64,000 nucleotides of DNA from assembly GCA_964059195.1 (NCBI GenBank), contig CAXKWD010000004.1, positions 125,212,043 to 125,276,042 on the forward strand, written 5' to 3'. The stretch's first letter is position 1, and the number at the start of each line of letters is the position of its first letter. A program made the translations under genes and the position numbers. Below, in pieces: positions 22,601 to 33,159 of the stretch. Source of the stretch: Ectobius pallidus (Eukaryota; Arthropoda; Insecta; Blattodea; Ectobiidae). The notes beneath the pieces were generated by a model. The model made no database searches. It had not been told where the DNA came from and saw only the letters and a program-made list of their open reading frames with translations.

Positions 22601-24015
22601 CTAAACAAATCTTCGAGTTTAGGGAGCCTACCAAGTTTAATTGAGGACTCCCAATCCTTGATTAGACTCACAGGGAGCTTGTCCACAATTATACGTGAAA
22701 TGATGAGGTCAGACAAGGAAACCTCAGTATTCAAAGCGTGCAGAGCATGCACGGTGCTTACAAAATGGTCCAAGTAGCGTTGAAGCGACTCTGCGGAAGA
22801 CCCTACTATGGCGGGTGCAGAGAATAAATGATCTAAGTGCGTATTTGCAATCAAACGATCATTGTCAAACCTTTCTGCTAAGGTTTTCCAAGCCACTTCA
22901 AAAGTAGCAGATGAAACGGGAATATTTTGTATAACAGTCATCACTTCAGGTGACAAACATGATTTCAGATATTGGAATTTATCCATATCTGAAATGTGGC
23001 TGTGATTTATGATGAGGGATGTAAAGGTATCCCTGAACTCAATCCAATTCCTAGGATCGCCGGAAAATTGAGGTAATTTTAATTCCGGGAGCTTGGGCAA
23101 ATTAGGAAGATGAGAGTCGAGCGATGAACGCTGACTAATCGATTGAGATTGTTCAGACTCATACAATAACTTGTTGTCGAGAATGAGTGAATCAATAAAT
23201 AAAAAGGCAGCAGCATATTCGGTTTGAATATGTTGTTCTAGCTGCTCAGCTTCCTGATCCGAAACATCAAAGAATTGAGGACTTTCATCCCTATATCTAT
23301 CCATAAGCCTTTGAAGTTCGGAACGATGGAACAAAGCCTTACGGTATGAGAGTTTATCTTGAATCTCAAATTCATGTATAGTCTGAAATGTATTGAAGAG
23401 CTGAACTCTTAACCGTTCAAAACTAGCAAGAGCTTTAGCTTTGGCCTCGGCCCTTTCTCGCTCAGCCTTAGCTGCGGCTTCGGCCTCTTTGCGCTCAGCC
23501 TTAGCTGCGGCTTCGGCCTCCTTGCGCTCGGCTTTAGCCCTCTCTTGCTCGGCAATAGCTTTAGCCTCAGCTTCTTTGCGTTCGGCTATAGCCTTAGCCT
23601 CGGCCTTTTCTTGCTCAGCCTTAGCTGCGGCTTCGGCCTCTTTGCGCTCAGCCTTAGCTGCGGCTTCGGCCTCTTTAGCTTTATTGAAAGAAGTAATCTG
23701 TTTAATATAGTAGCGAGTAGCTCGCTTTATAACTTCCTCGACTTCTAACCTATAAGCTTGTTCATGCTCAGAGTAATCCAGCTCGTCTATTTGAGACTGG
23801 ATATTATCATAATCATCTTCAAAATGATCTAATTTAGTTTTAAAAGTCAAGAGTTCTTGGTAAGATCCTTCATCATCAATAACTGAATTAAGGATATCAT
23901 TAGCCTTACGCGTGATCTTCGCCTTTATGGGAGTACGCTTAGCCTTAAGGGACTTTAAAACAGCCTCAGGATTATCCATGATGTGATATTCGCAATTAAT
24001 TGTCCAAAAAATCAC
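19693..24015 (-). CDS. BEL/Pao Gag-protease-integrase polyprotein lacking RT/RNase H
   Basis: This intact 1440-codon ORF encodes a retrotransposon polyprotein. Residues 14-110 are a helical gag N-terminus. Residues 111-198 are an Ala/Glu/Lys-rich predicted coiled coil. Residues 305-480 are the DUF1759-type gag domain. Residues 516-580 are Cys/His knuckles. Residues 605-745 are an aspartic protease with DSGSD at 629-633. Residues 1070-1108 are the integrase HHCC site (H1070, H1075, C1105, C1108). The DDE core is D1140, D1206, E1260, and residues 1343-1433 are a DUF5641-like tail. A family member should have RT and RNase H between about residues 915 and 935. Here the frame passes directly from the pre-RT segment to the pre-integrase linker, with no YxDD box anywhere. 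Met13 (23979) is the likelier start, since it opens the usual LKSLKAKR motif. No stop or frameshift is present. Confidence 0.95.
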   Translation of the reverse strand: MIFWTINCEYHIMDNPEAVLKSLKAKRTPIKAKITRKANDILNSVIDDEGSYQELLTFKTKLDHFEDDYDNIQSQIDELDYSEHEQAYRLEVEEVIKRATRYYIKQITSFNKAKEAEAAAKAERKEAEAAAKAEQEKAEAKAIAERKEAEAKAIAEQERAKAERKEAEAAAKAERKEAEAAAKAERERAEAKAKALASFERLRVQLFNTFQTIHEFEIQDKLSYRKALFHRSELQRLMDRYRDESPQFFDVSDQEAEQLEQHIQTEYAAAFLFIDSLILDNKLLYESEQSQSISQRSSLDSHLPNLPKLPELKLPQFSGDPRNWIEFRDTFTSLIINHSHISDMDKFQYLKSCLSPEVMTVIQNIPVSSATFEVAWKTLAERFDNDRLIANTHLDHLFSAPAIVGSSAESLQRYLDHFVSTVHALHALNTEVSLSDLIISRIIVDKLPVSLIKDWESSIKLGRLPKLEDLFSFLESRVRVLQMTEAALRSQSANSAPASALTTKAKVKHQPTRNNCICCHNAQHPLYRCDKFKTMKFVHRDQFVKDHNCCRVCLGANGHESNCSDFRCSICNAKHSNYLHNPASNNSPAENTVNVMSSGKSQQKCLLPTATVVILDINGRAVETTALLDSGSDCNLISKKLFKQLGLSTLPHRTTLAGVLSTNVSTQRLASISLKSRTTPWHYDTEAIVIPKISTSKFPKHSIDIQGWNIPPNLQLADLQFNKPKYVELLLGVEIFSQIIAPGQISAPNYPTIQNSRLGWYLSGNLPPSPQRPHTHLTHCEKRFNQNESPIFEPANSGETYANYSALLTSNEDVSNQLTKFWESEKVSNCAPFPDESFCEKHFLDTTQRDSDGRYIVKLPFPVAPETLGSTKAQALKRFRSLEKRLSSNPSLHLENCKFMSEYEELGHMEPAIEDCTAKYSPSHSTPPPELKVVALIESDFSDLSTWLAKFSYLKTVRIMAFILRFANNCRKGQTRSEGPLLPIEIENSINCCVKIIQRQVYSKEIQSLSTGLEVSITSKLHQFSPFMLQDGILRVGGRLKNSNLTFEHKHQMLLPAKHGFTRHLIYYTHIRLLHAGPQLIMSHLREKFWIFSLRKTIRSVLRTCVKCLRFNPQPFQQKMADLPSERVNYTSAFNDVSVDYAGPYSIKYGGPRSKTRIKAYIAIFVCMSTKAVHIELVTALTARAFLSAFARFTCRRGTLASITSDNGSNFIGAKVDLQNLVKLLQSNDYQSIIQDATSHLRIKWNFLPPHSPHMGGLHEAAVRSMKIHLNRMAPSFNFDYEEMSTLLIQIESLLNSRPLTTLYEDVNDSTFITPGHFLIGKAIISLPSPDLSGGYTLRSRWNNLNHLVTCIWKRWSSDYLHSLQRRSKWTRTMPNVSIGTPVLVMEDNVPPLRWIMGVIEKVHPGPDSLVRVVTVLTPSGLFKRPIVKLAPLPIHDSED
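23425..23683 (-). repeat. In-frame minisatellite encoding the gag coiled coil
   Basis: Imperfect units of 24-36 bp (core gcctcggcctctttgcgctc and variants) repeat about eight times. Read on the minus strand they give repeated KAEAEAA/KAERKEAEA blocks at residues 111-198. The copy number may vary between element copies. Confidence 0.85.
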
Positions 24016-24519
24016 AATACTTCACTTATTGAAGTTGGGAACCTGAGCTAAGTCTAAGGTCAATTGTTGCCCGCATTCGGGACAAAACACATGATAAGTG
24101 TAACTGGTTTTACAAAGGTAAGTACAAGCGTGTAACACATGAAAAGTGTAACTGGTTTTACAAAGGTAAGTACAAGTGTGTAAATACAAATACCCTTGAA
24201 AACATTCACTGAAATCAGCTGTTGAAAATGGCCTCACACGTGTAAAACACGGAGGCGAAGCACTAAAATTAGCTTGAATGATAAAGATGTAGTAATATTT
24301 ACTACGCTCAAACTGACCTAAATGGTCAGGAGAAGAACAATGTGCTTCAATAGTCAATAATATAGTTAAATATAGTGCTCAAACAGCAATATCTGGAGCA
24401 CCAACAGCTTTAAAGAATGAGCTTATATTGAATAAGTCCGGGCGGAATGAAAAAATAGTGTCGTTTACAATAAGTCTGTTACAATAGAGGTTCCATCCGG
24501 CCCGGAAAGGATCCAAAAA
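24016..24519 (-). other. BEL/Pao 5' leader with an internal 48-bp tandem duplication
   Basis: This is the non-coding leader between the 5' LTR and the polyprotein. Two copies of a unit of about 48 bp (core aagtgtaactggttttacaa) lie in tandem at about 24089-24183. The candidate primer-binding site is near 24500-24514. Confidence 0.6.
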
Positions 24520-25582
24520 TATAGAACGTGCATCTCAGCGGACTGTATGCATAGATAATTAGGGCTGATTAAAATCAAAATGCACGCCATACATTCGAAT
24601 AGAAAATAAAATAATAGGTTTACAAGAAACAAAGACCATAGGCGATGTAACACGACACTGAATTCTTCTTAAGCACAATCACTCACTAATTCTTGTTTGA
24701 TGTCTTGACGATCTTCTAAAGCTGAGATGATTGAATCCGCCCAATAAAAAAAACCTTGTTGGTTTCAATACAGATTTATTTAAAATTCCAGAGGACCACT
24801 CGACTTGATACGTCGAGAACTTGTAATTATTAATTAAGCATATACATATAGCAATTGTATGCTATAAAATTGATTTACAGTTAATCTTGAAATGTCTTTT
24901 AATCTCAAGTCACAAACGCAATACTAATGTCAATAAATTAATTTGCGTTGTGTAGCATCAAAGCAATATTCAAATATTTATGAATGTTAAAATCTTTTAA
25001 ACACTCACTTGTGAAATAACTCCTTCTTGTAACGAATATCACTACAGGAAATAATCCTGAAGTCCAATCAAGTAATATTAAAGCTAGTAGATAAGCTTAG
25101 CAGCGACGTAGAAGAAATTCACCATTTTGCGGCGAATAATAATTAGAACTGCTTCTGTGCAGATAAAATTAATGTTGATAATTCCTTGAATCGTTGTAAA
25201 CAGATTCCAAGACGAATAAGTATTATTAGCTGCTGCTAGCTGCATCCAGAGAGAATTGAAAATCCTTTCAGAGGATTACACAATAGACGACGAAGGAAGA
25301 AGACTGAAGAAGTAAGTTTTGAATTGAAAACAATGATTAGTAACAATACTAAAGAATCAATCCCATTGGACGAAGATAACAACGATTAGGCAATTAAAAG
25401 ACAAAAGATTGTATTATGACAATAAAAATAATAATTACTAGAAGGCCGTGAGAAAAATTACATTGAATAAAATCTTACCAAGGCCGAAAAAAGACAAGAA
25501 TAATTATTAAAAGATTATTATAGAAGGCCAAGAAAAAATAAAAAAAACTCCATCAAATCTCAAGTATCAAACATAACTGAAC
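24520..25582 (-). repeat. 5' LTR of the BEL/Pao element
   Basis: This 1063-bp LTR matches the solo LTR at 12881-13943. On the minus strand it starts TGTTCAG and ends CTATA. It would hold the element promoter, though I see no unambiguous TATA box. Confidence 0.9.
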
Positions 25583-25914
25583 AGATGTGTTCCTTTTACA
25601 AAAGATGGCCTTACAAATTGTAAAAGGGTGTGATAAAAGAGCGCATTGCAGACCTATTTTTACAGAATTTTACAGCATGTATGTATTGACAAACATAATG
25701 TATGTATTTGAGCGTCGAAATGAATTTATTCCTGTCAGCGCAGTTCATTCACATGATACACGAAATCATTTTAACATAATTGTTCCTAAATCTAGGCTAA
25801 CAAGAACCTCTGACAGCCATGTTGTTTTAGGTATCAAACTTTTTAATCAAGTCCCCATTGACGTTAGAAATACAAACAACAAAATAATTTTTAATAATAA
25901 ACTTTTACACTGTT
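25583..25914 (+). pseudogene. Duplicate of non-LTR ORF2 C-terminal segment
   Basis: This is a second copy of the 13944-14275 fragment, starting with the gatgt duplication directly after the LTR. Its 5' partner (the RT part) is not repeated here, which shows that the duplication began inside the BEL element. Confidence 0.85.
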
Positions 25915-25998
25915 GAAGAATATTTGAACTGTGATTTTTAATTTTTTACCATTTGACTTAACGTATTGTAATCTTGCATTACCTAATGGTGACAAATA

Positions 25999-26033
<35 letters not shown>
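25999..26033. repeat. (ATT)n tail, second copy
   Basis: This is the duplicate of 14360-14394 and has the same length. Confidence 0.85.
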
Positions 26034-26035
<2 letters not shown>

Positions 26036-26256
26036 CCCCCTCTGGAAACTAAGGTATTACTTGGACGAGAAAGGGCCGATAAATTTTGTCTAATGTAGGC
26101 TTGGAGTTCTTTTAAGTGCCGTAAATCTACTTAAAGTCCTTCCCGGAGGACTCCGTGCCCATGATTTTTACGTCCTGAAAAACCCATCGACTGCGGCCGG
26201 GTTCGGATCTAGAGGCGGGCACGTTACCTCCAGACCACGGCAGCCGACGTGTCTTT
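26034..26256 (-). mobile_element. SINE-like element (family 2), duplicate
   Basis: This is the second copy of 14395-14617. It arose by the segmental duplication and not by retroposition. Confidence 0.55.
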
Positions 26257-27238
26257 ATCATTAGCAAATAAATCGAAAATATACGAGGACTATGTAGACT
26301 TTTCAATGAATTCTGAATTGAAGTTTGACACTTGATTTTGTTCTTTTATAATATACGTAAATTAGTTTACAATAATTTTGCCCGTACTGTACTTCATGCA
26401 AATTTCACAAACTTATAGTTAGTATTACGAGTTTCCACAAAAGTCTTTTCTATCCGCTCTCTTGATCTAACCAGTTTATTTACACGATGAATGTGTTTAT
26501 TTACTTTTTAAAACTTTTGGATTTTAATTTTGAAAATGTTTTGCTAACAAGTGAGGTTAGAACAACACGGTTTTGGAGTAGGCCTACTGTGTAGCAAAAA
26601 GTTGAAAAATAAGTTAGATTCGCTTCATTATTCTCATACAAGTATGGAAACGCCTCGAGCGGTCTTTTTATGGACGTAAAAGCCTTTGCTGTTTAATGTC
26701 ACAACTACTTTCTGATCGAAACCAATACTGCGACCGCAACTTCTGTCGCAACTTCGTTAAGGGAGTTTTAATAAAAAGTTGTTTTATTCACTAACTTCGA
26801 GTTGATTTCATTTCAGTATAAGAATATTGAATAATGCATATTGGAGAGTTGAAAAACGTTTCTATTATTGTAATTAAAATAACTCCAAGTAGAATTTTAT
26901 TTCGCCACAAACAAGCAATATGCAAAATGAGTCTATAACAGTTGACATATCTATTTTATATCTGAAGAAAATCAAAACAGAGAAGAACGATTATCGTAAT
27001 TTAATTTAATTTCTCAGGTTTCATACAGAATTGATCTGAAAAAATTAGGAAACGACAGAGTTCATGCAATAATAAAACGCCCTTCCTTTAGTTTTATAAC
27101 CAGAAATGCATTAAGATATTCGTTGAAAAAAGAATTGGGATTTTAAGGTGGTTTCTCTTTCCTATTTCATTCTTCTCTAACTAATTTTTACCTCTTCTTG
27201 TAGGTACGATTATGCGGCCCACGCCGCCCGATCCTTTC
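26257..27238. other. Unassigned sequence, duplicate of 14618-15599
   Basis: I see no gene or element ends here. Confidence 0.4.
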
Positions 27239-27619
27239 AGATCCGCGACATGTCAGGGGGAGGGATTTTTATGGATCACATACATATCTGTTTCACTGGA
27301 CGAGGACATGGAGGGCCTCCCCTGATGAGTTCAATCCAATGCCAGGGCAACCTTCGAGACAACACGAACACATAGGACGAGACACACCAGTTGCGCGCAC
27401 ACACATACACACACTTTCCGACGCGGATGGGTTTAAGATGATAATGATAGCCAGATGATATCCGAGGACCATAATGGCCTAAAGTTACCTGGGTAACATT
27501 TTTCACGGGTGAGGATAACCCCGAAAAATCTCACTTAGGTAACTTGTCCCGACCAGGATTCGAACCCGGGCCCGCTGCGTGAGAGGAGCGAACGCATCCC
27601 CTGCACCACACCGGCGGAC
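27239..27619 (-). mobile_element. SINE (family 3), duplicate
   Basis: This is the second copy of 15600-15980, with box A and box B unchanged. Confidence 0.85.
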
Positions 27620-28711
27620 CTATTTAATTCCCTTACCCTTTATTTCATTCATCTTCACCACATCTAAAACAATTACATGGATGAGAAACCTGAATAGCGC
27701 ATATCACGCCTGATGATGTAACAGATAAATTGAACCAAATCCCACGGGATGCCCTTCATCAATCGCTATAAAAAGCAATTTTCATGCCTTCCCGGGTAAT
27801 ATGTGCCACAAACCTACGAGACAAGTGAAATGATTTAGATTTTCATTGAGGATGGAGCGATATTCATGGTGGTGGGTTTTCAGATTTTTTCCGGTGTAAA
27901 ATTGATTTTATGTCAATAATTGTGGGAATGTACTTAAAAAATATGTAAACTCCCGAAAATGTAATGAAATATCACTAAATCAACACATCCTTCTGTGTAT
28001 ATTTAGCAAGGTTTGATATAGGCCTTCTTTTCAGCCCCAAGTTGTTCCACGTCTTTACAATGCAATAACACTTTATTAATAGAGGTACATTTAGGCAAAG
28101 GAAAATGGTTTCTAATAGGTAAGTTTTAGTCCCATTAGTAAATATTTTGGCACAAATCAGCTTCCATCTCATCTGAAAACACTAATTCCGACCCCTTCCT
28201 TCTGAGATCACCACATATAGAAAAAAATGCTGCACTTAGAGAATGCATTACTTCCCTTGCCATGATTTCATTAGTGTTATTTATCTAGGAGAGTGTGCAC
28301 AGGATAAGTAAGTTGTATTTCCCAAGAATGATCCCCATGGTGTAACCTAAAGTTTGTATAAATACTGCATACATAGGCTAGGTCAGAACATTAATCATTT
28401 GAATACTTTTCCGTAAAAGTTCTTTGAAGGAGTGTTATAAGCTATTTACCTCTTCCTCAGTCTCAGGTTGTAATTCCTGCGTGTCGAATAATATAGCTTT
28501 GCATGGAGCTGAGGCAATTGAATGTGCCCATCCCCCAGTGAAGCAACTTACTCAAGTGGTAATATGGAGCGAGAGAATCTCATTGTGTATACTTACATAG
28601 ACAAAATAATATGAGAGCATAAGATATTTTATGTTGTATTGTTTGCACTAAGACAATTCTGAGCGACAGCCTCATCATCTTGTATCGTTGTTATTTATTA
28701 GGTTCTAGTAT
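27620..28711. other. Unassigned sequence, duplicate of 15981-17072
   Basis: It contains two of the four observed substitutions between the units (27670 and 27757). Confidence 0.4.
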
Positions 28712-29529
28712 CTAGTAAGTGCTCGCGGATTCGGCCGCGATTATTAATTCAATCGCTAGATTTAAAAAAAAAAATCATTCATTCAAGTGCAAAATAATTA
28801 AAGCACCAGCCTATATTTATTAACACTGATATAATTTTTGCATAAATTGCACAAATTACACACTTTTGCCTTAAATTGTATTGTTACTTTCAATGTTTAG
28901 TATACTTGTTTGGTGGTGATACAGGTTTTGGTAAAAATATAAAAAAGCCCGGTATTATATTATATAAAAAACTCCTTTTCTTTATAGAGCTTCCAAATCT
29001 GTATCTATTAACGCTTGCCAGCTATAGACTAACCGTCTTTGCAATAATTGCTCCAGATATCAAGCAAAAATAACATTATTCAATTTATTTTTCATTTTTA
29101 TGATATAAGTGTTAAGTTTCAATTCATAATACACTGTTAAGTTTAAGGTCAACATTTCAGTTTAGCATCGAGAATAACATAATGACTTTATTGTTCAGGT
29201 AAATTTATCACATTGAATCCACATTAATCCACATTAAATCCACATTTATCCACATTGATCCAGATGAATCTACATTGAATCCACTTTGAATCCACATGAA
29301 TTCACTGAGATGTACTAGATTGACAAGACGTATGATTGCTAATTTTCTAGCAAACTATATTAAGTGTCCTTCCCCTTGGATCTAAGATGCACAGATTGTT
29401 TGCATGTCTACCTCTTGAACAACCAACGTACAGTTCTTCATGGGGGAAGTACGGATTCCGAAGAACGAATTCTACAGCCATAAGTGACTTTATCTTTTCG
29501 ACATATTTTGATGGTGATTGCTCTATTTA
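28712..29529 (-). mobile_element. Helitron remnant, duplicate
   Basis: This is the second copy of 17073-17890, with the helicase tail, hairpin and CTAG terminus all retained. Confidence 0.65.
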
Positions 29530-29833
29530 AGTGACACCATTCTTTTCCAGTTCCTATAACAACAGAGCAAGGCCAGATGCAATTAAATTGACAATATTAT
29601 TGGAAAGTACTAGCGAAAACTGGGGCTTCGAGAGTGCTAAAAATAACGTTTTCCGCCACTTTTTCGCTCATAACTCGCAAACGAAAGCGAAAATTGAAAA
29701 CCCTGCTTTGAGAGAATTAGAACTCCCTTCCGCCCATCTGTGTTCAAAATTTCATATCTTTGTGGGCCGTAGAATTGGCTGGGCATCACACTCAAACATA
29801 CAAGTCCTACAGATAATCGAACATTTCTCTGTA

Positions 29834-29966
29834 TTATATCATGATGATAATGAAGTGTTCGGCCCGGAGGCCGGTCCTGCCCTGTAAAATCACCTACCCG
29901 GCCGGGAATCGAACCCGGGCCGCCGAGGTGAATAGCAGTCACGCTACCAACTCACCCACGGCGGTA
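29834..29966 (-). mobile_element. SINE (family 4), duplicate
   Basis: This is the second copy of 18195-18327. Confidence 0.75.
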
Positions 29967-30051
29967 CACTTTTATTATATAGACCAGTGGTCTCCAACTC
30001 GCTGTATTTTGTGCGCGTGCAAACAGGCTTGCACCGTGCGACTCCTGTGCT

Positions 30052-31474
30052 TAGAGGTGTACATATTCTGATTTTAGCTTGCTTGCCCCTTTGAAATCCT
30101 GCAACCAGTCACAGCTTTTAACTTCCTTCAGAAGAGAGCAAGCCAGATGACAACGATGATAAGAAACACTGTCGCTATGAGTCACAAGCTCTTCATAACT
30201 TGGTGGGTTTCACAGGGCCTAAAGAAACTGCAAGGCCTGGCGGAAAGAATATGAAACTGGGTATATCAGTGCACTGGTAAGTCGTGCAGTTACATAGTTG
30301 AGGAACTTCAGATGTGTTTAGAGTGTAAGCAAAAGGAGAATGGAGAATTTTACCGTGAAGGAAGCCGAGGAGAAACTAAAATGTGGAGAGTTTGAATTAT
30401 CAATGAACAAAGGTACTAGTCCGGCATGGGAACATTTTTCAAACATTTTCGAGAAAACATCTTAAAATCAATAATAACAATAACAAAAATCCCTTTAGGC
30501 AAGCCTACAAACTGAGGTAGATATCGCTGCGTAGCACTCTTCTTCTTTAGCCTTAGTTTGTCATGACAAACCCGCAATAATAACTGCAAAAAAGTGGAAA
30601 GAGAACTTTTTCAAACATTCAAATCTCGCCTTATATGAGAACTATCATGAAACTAATTATTTATTTGTAGAGTACTCATCAAGAGCTTTTCAACGATACC
30701 CCACAAGACGTAGTTTCAAAAATTTCGAATTTCCATCCCCCCACCCCCACTCGTACCCCCAAAACTCCCGAATCGTTGGTGTCACTGTGAACTCCACAAG
30801 GAGTACTCTAATTTCTTCAAACAAAGTTTCCCTCTAAGTTATAGGCTACTTCATAGGGGCAAGATATAGATAAATGTTTTACAATTTCAACCCCCCTCCC
30901 CCGACCACCCCCTTGCGCTAATTTTGCTCATCAACGAACTTGTCCGAACTATTAGGCCTAGAAATAACATAATAAAATTTGGTTCAAATATCTTCAAAAT
31001 TACGGCCGCTAGCGTGTAAAGATATATATATATCACAATTTTTTTAACAGGCGGTGGTTTCGTACTTAGGGAGGCATGAAACATAAAGATATGAAATAAT
31101 TTTTCGAAAGCCATGACATGGTATCGATTGCAATAGGTAGATTTTTCTTCGAAATCTACCTAACAATAAAAATAGTAAATGTGTTAAGACGCTAAAACGA
31201 TTTTTAATACTTTATCCACCTTTTATTTATCTGCATGATGAATTTCTTCTACCAGCATCTAGAAACGCAAGATAGTATTACCTACACTTAGCAACTACAG
31301 TTGTTTAGCTGATAGGAATGTCGCAAGCTTATTCTGGCTTGCATAGGCTGGGTTTAACCTGACCCATGCAAGCCTAAAGAAACCTGCCTGCTTGCTAGCT
31401 GCGACGCTGGCAATTTGCTTGCCTGGCGTTCAAGCGGGTATGGGCAAGCTAAAATCGAGATTTGTACACCTCTC
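30052..31474. mobile_element. hAT-like non-autonomous TIR element, complete copy
   Basis: The left end tagaggtgtacat and the right end (ending ttgtacacctctc) are inverted repeats over about 30 bp and share the gattttagcttgc core. The outermost base differs between the ends, as in some hAT elements. The flanking 8-mers (cctgtgct, ggtgtgca) match only in part. No transposase is encoded. Confidence 0.75.
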
Positions 31475-32536
31475 GGTGTGCACCACGTTATGCCAGTCTG
31501 AGACTTGGTTCCGTTGACAGGGTGGGTTGTCTCTTTCGCCAACTTCTAAGCATTATGTCGGGTATAGAACGTAATCCAATATGTAGGCCATCGACCCCTA
31601 CATTTAGGGTAATATATACCAATATTGAAGTTTGAGTGACGTTTCCCCGAACTATATTTCCCCGACTGCATAGACATGCTGCTAGTATTTTGTCTATGTG
31701 AGGATCTATGTACATATGCGAACAGTATTTTTAAAAATGAAACTTCTTTAGCGGCGGTAGAGGTAAATCGGGAACTTGTGTAACACTCAAAAATCGTCAC
31801 GAAATTAATGTAACGCTGAATCAATCAATCAAATTGAGAATATCTGCAACATACTTTTGATACGTGGTTCCTTCCTCTTTTATGCCCACTACTACTATGT
31901 AGTAGGCATTGGGTACCTAGGCAAAGCCCATTTGCCCCATAATTTTGAGTATGATTTGGAGGGGGTGTCATAGCTGTAAGGTAGGGGTGGTTAGCATGTT
32001 CCATTCTATTGTTGTTGCCGAGAAGACAGTCTATTGTATTGTTGTATATCCAATTTCTTGCTCTAAAATTTTATCTTACGCGGTCGGATGGTCCTTTTAT
32101 TTAATAATTTTGAAATTTGGGGAGGTGTTATTATGCGGGTTGCGGCCCGTCTTTTGTAAGGGAACTATTCCATCATTCGTTGCAAGGCCTTGGAAAACCG
32201 CAAAAAATCTTGGCAGAATAGCTTGACTTTAGTGATTTAGCAACAGGACCAAATTTTATTTAGTGTAGGCTTAATGTATGGTGACTTCTAGTCTGGAGAT
32301 CCATTTCCTGAAATCACACAAAATGCATATTAATTTCCACTCGGGGAACCAAATTAAAAATTTTCCCCTGCTATTTGGCTCGTGTTTAGAGTATTGCCAG
32401 TCCGAATTACCAGTTGAAAACCGTCACGAAATCAGTAATGTGTTTCGGAGCGGACTGCACGGAAAACAATCAACTCAATGATTAGGAGTAATCAAAGGAC
32501 ATTTTTCAGACCTAGTACGAGGAACAGCAAATGGGA
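31475..32536. other. Unassigned sequence
   Basis: Several frames of 60-95 codons occur on both strands. None shows a domain or a convincing start context. Confidence 0.4.
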
Positions 32537-32548
32537 ATAGTAGTAGTA

Positions 32549-32594
<46 letters not shown>

Positions 32595-32612
32595 TAATAA
32601 TAATTATTATTT
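32537..32612. repeat. (TAG)n-(TAA)n microsatellite
   Basis: Short TAG repeats pass into about 60 bp of AAT/TAA repeats. The poly-Ile and poly-Asn ORFs here are by-products. Confidence 0.9.
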
Positions 32613-32998
32613 TAATAGAAAAGGAAAAGAGAACAACATATTTGGTGGAGATTGGTATAGGCCTACCTAATAGTTATAACTTGGAAAGATATTTCAATGA
32701 GAAAATAGATAAATATACGTCACTGTATGTAGAAGTTAAGGAATTGTGGCGACAAGATGAGGTAATAACAATTCCGTTAATAATGTCTACAAATGGAATT
32801 GTACCTAAATGGACGATGACATGACTAAAAAAACTAGGAATGGGGTCAGAAGAGATAAATTAATGCAAAAATCAGTAATTCTAGGCACAACATCCATAGT
32901 CAGAGCATTTCTCAATGTAGGCTTCCAATATAATGCTGCATCTTGCGAAATACGCCGATGCAACAGAAGAACTCACAAACAAGTTATGAAAAAGAACA

Positions 32999-33000
32999 AA

Positions 33001-33064
<64 letters not shown>
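32999..33064. repeat. (AAT)n microsatellite
   Basis: About 22 uninterrupted AAT units. Confidence 0.9.
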
Positions 33065-33068
<4 letters not shown>

Positions 33069-33159
33069 CTTCCTCAATGGCAATAGACAATTCCTAAGCA
33101 ATCTAAAGGCTTAGGCCTATTATCTATTTTATGGAACCCAGAGGTTCATTACCGCGCTT

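Larger units (their letters stand above)
19405..25582 (-). mobile_element. BEL/Pao retrotransposon, 3' LTR truncated, RT and RNase H missing
   Basis: A complete 5' LTR (24520-25582 on the + axis) and a 127-bp remnant of the 3' LTR (19405-19531) flank a 5.0-kb interior holding one long minus-strand ORF. The remaining target duplication (gatgt) follows at 25583. A candidate primer-binding site on the minus strand starts with TGG about 5 nt inside the 5' LTR (near 24514-24500); I could not name the tRNA. The element is truncated by the duplication junction and has no RT, so it cannot move without help. Confidence 0.9.
24520..31037. repeat. Second unit of the 6.5-kb duplication
   Basis: It is collinear with 12881-19398 at offset 11,639. 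At 31038 it continues into the rest of the hAT-like element, so this unit preserves the ancestral right flank. Confidence 0.95.

Noticed and set aside
23441..23748. Ala/Ser-rich + strand ORFs
   Set aside because: They are antisense reads of the gag minisatellite in the real minus-strand polyprotein.
12881..31037. One giant LTR element with 6.5-kb LTRs
   Set aside because: The repeats contain unrelated flanking sequence (SINEs, Helitron, hAT part). The true 1063-bp LTR is fixed by the gatgt duplications inside the repeat.
32531..33114. Poly-Ile and poly-Asn proteins
   Set aside because: They are translations of AAT microsatellites without any other domain.
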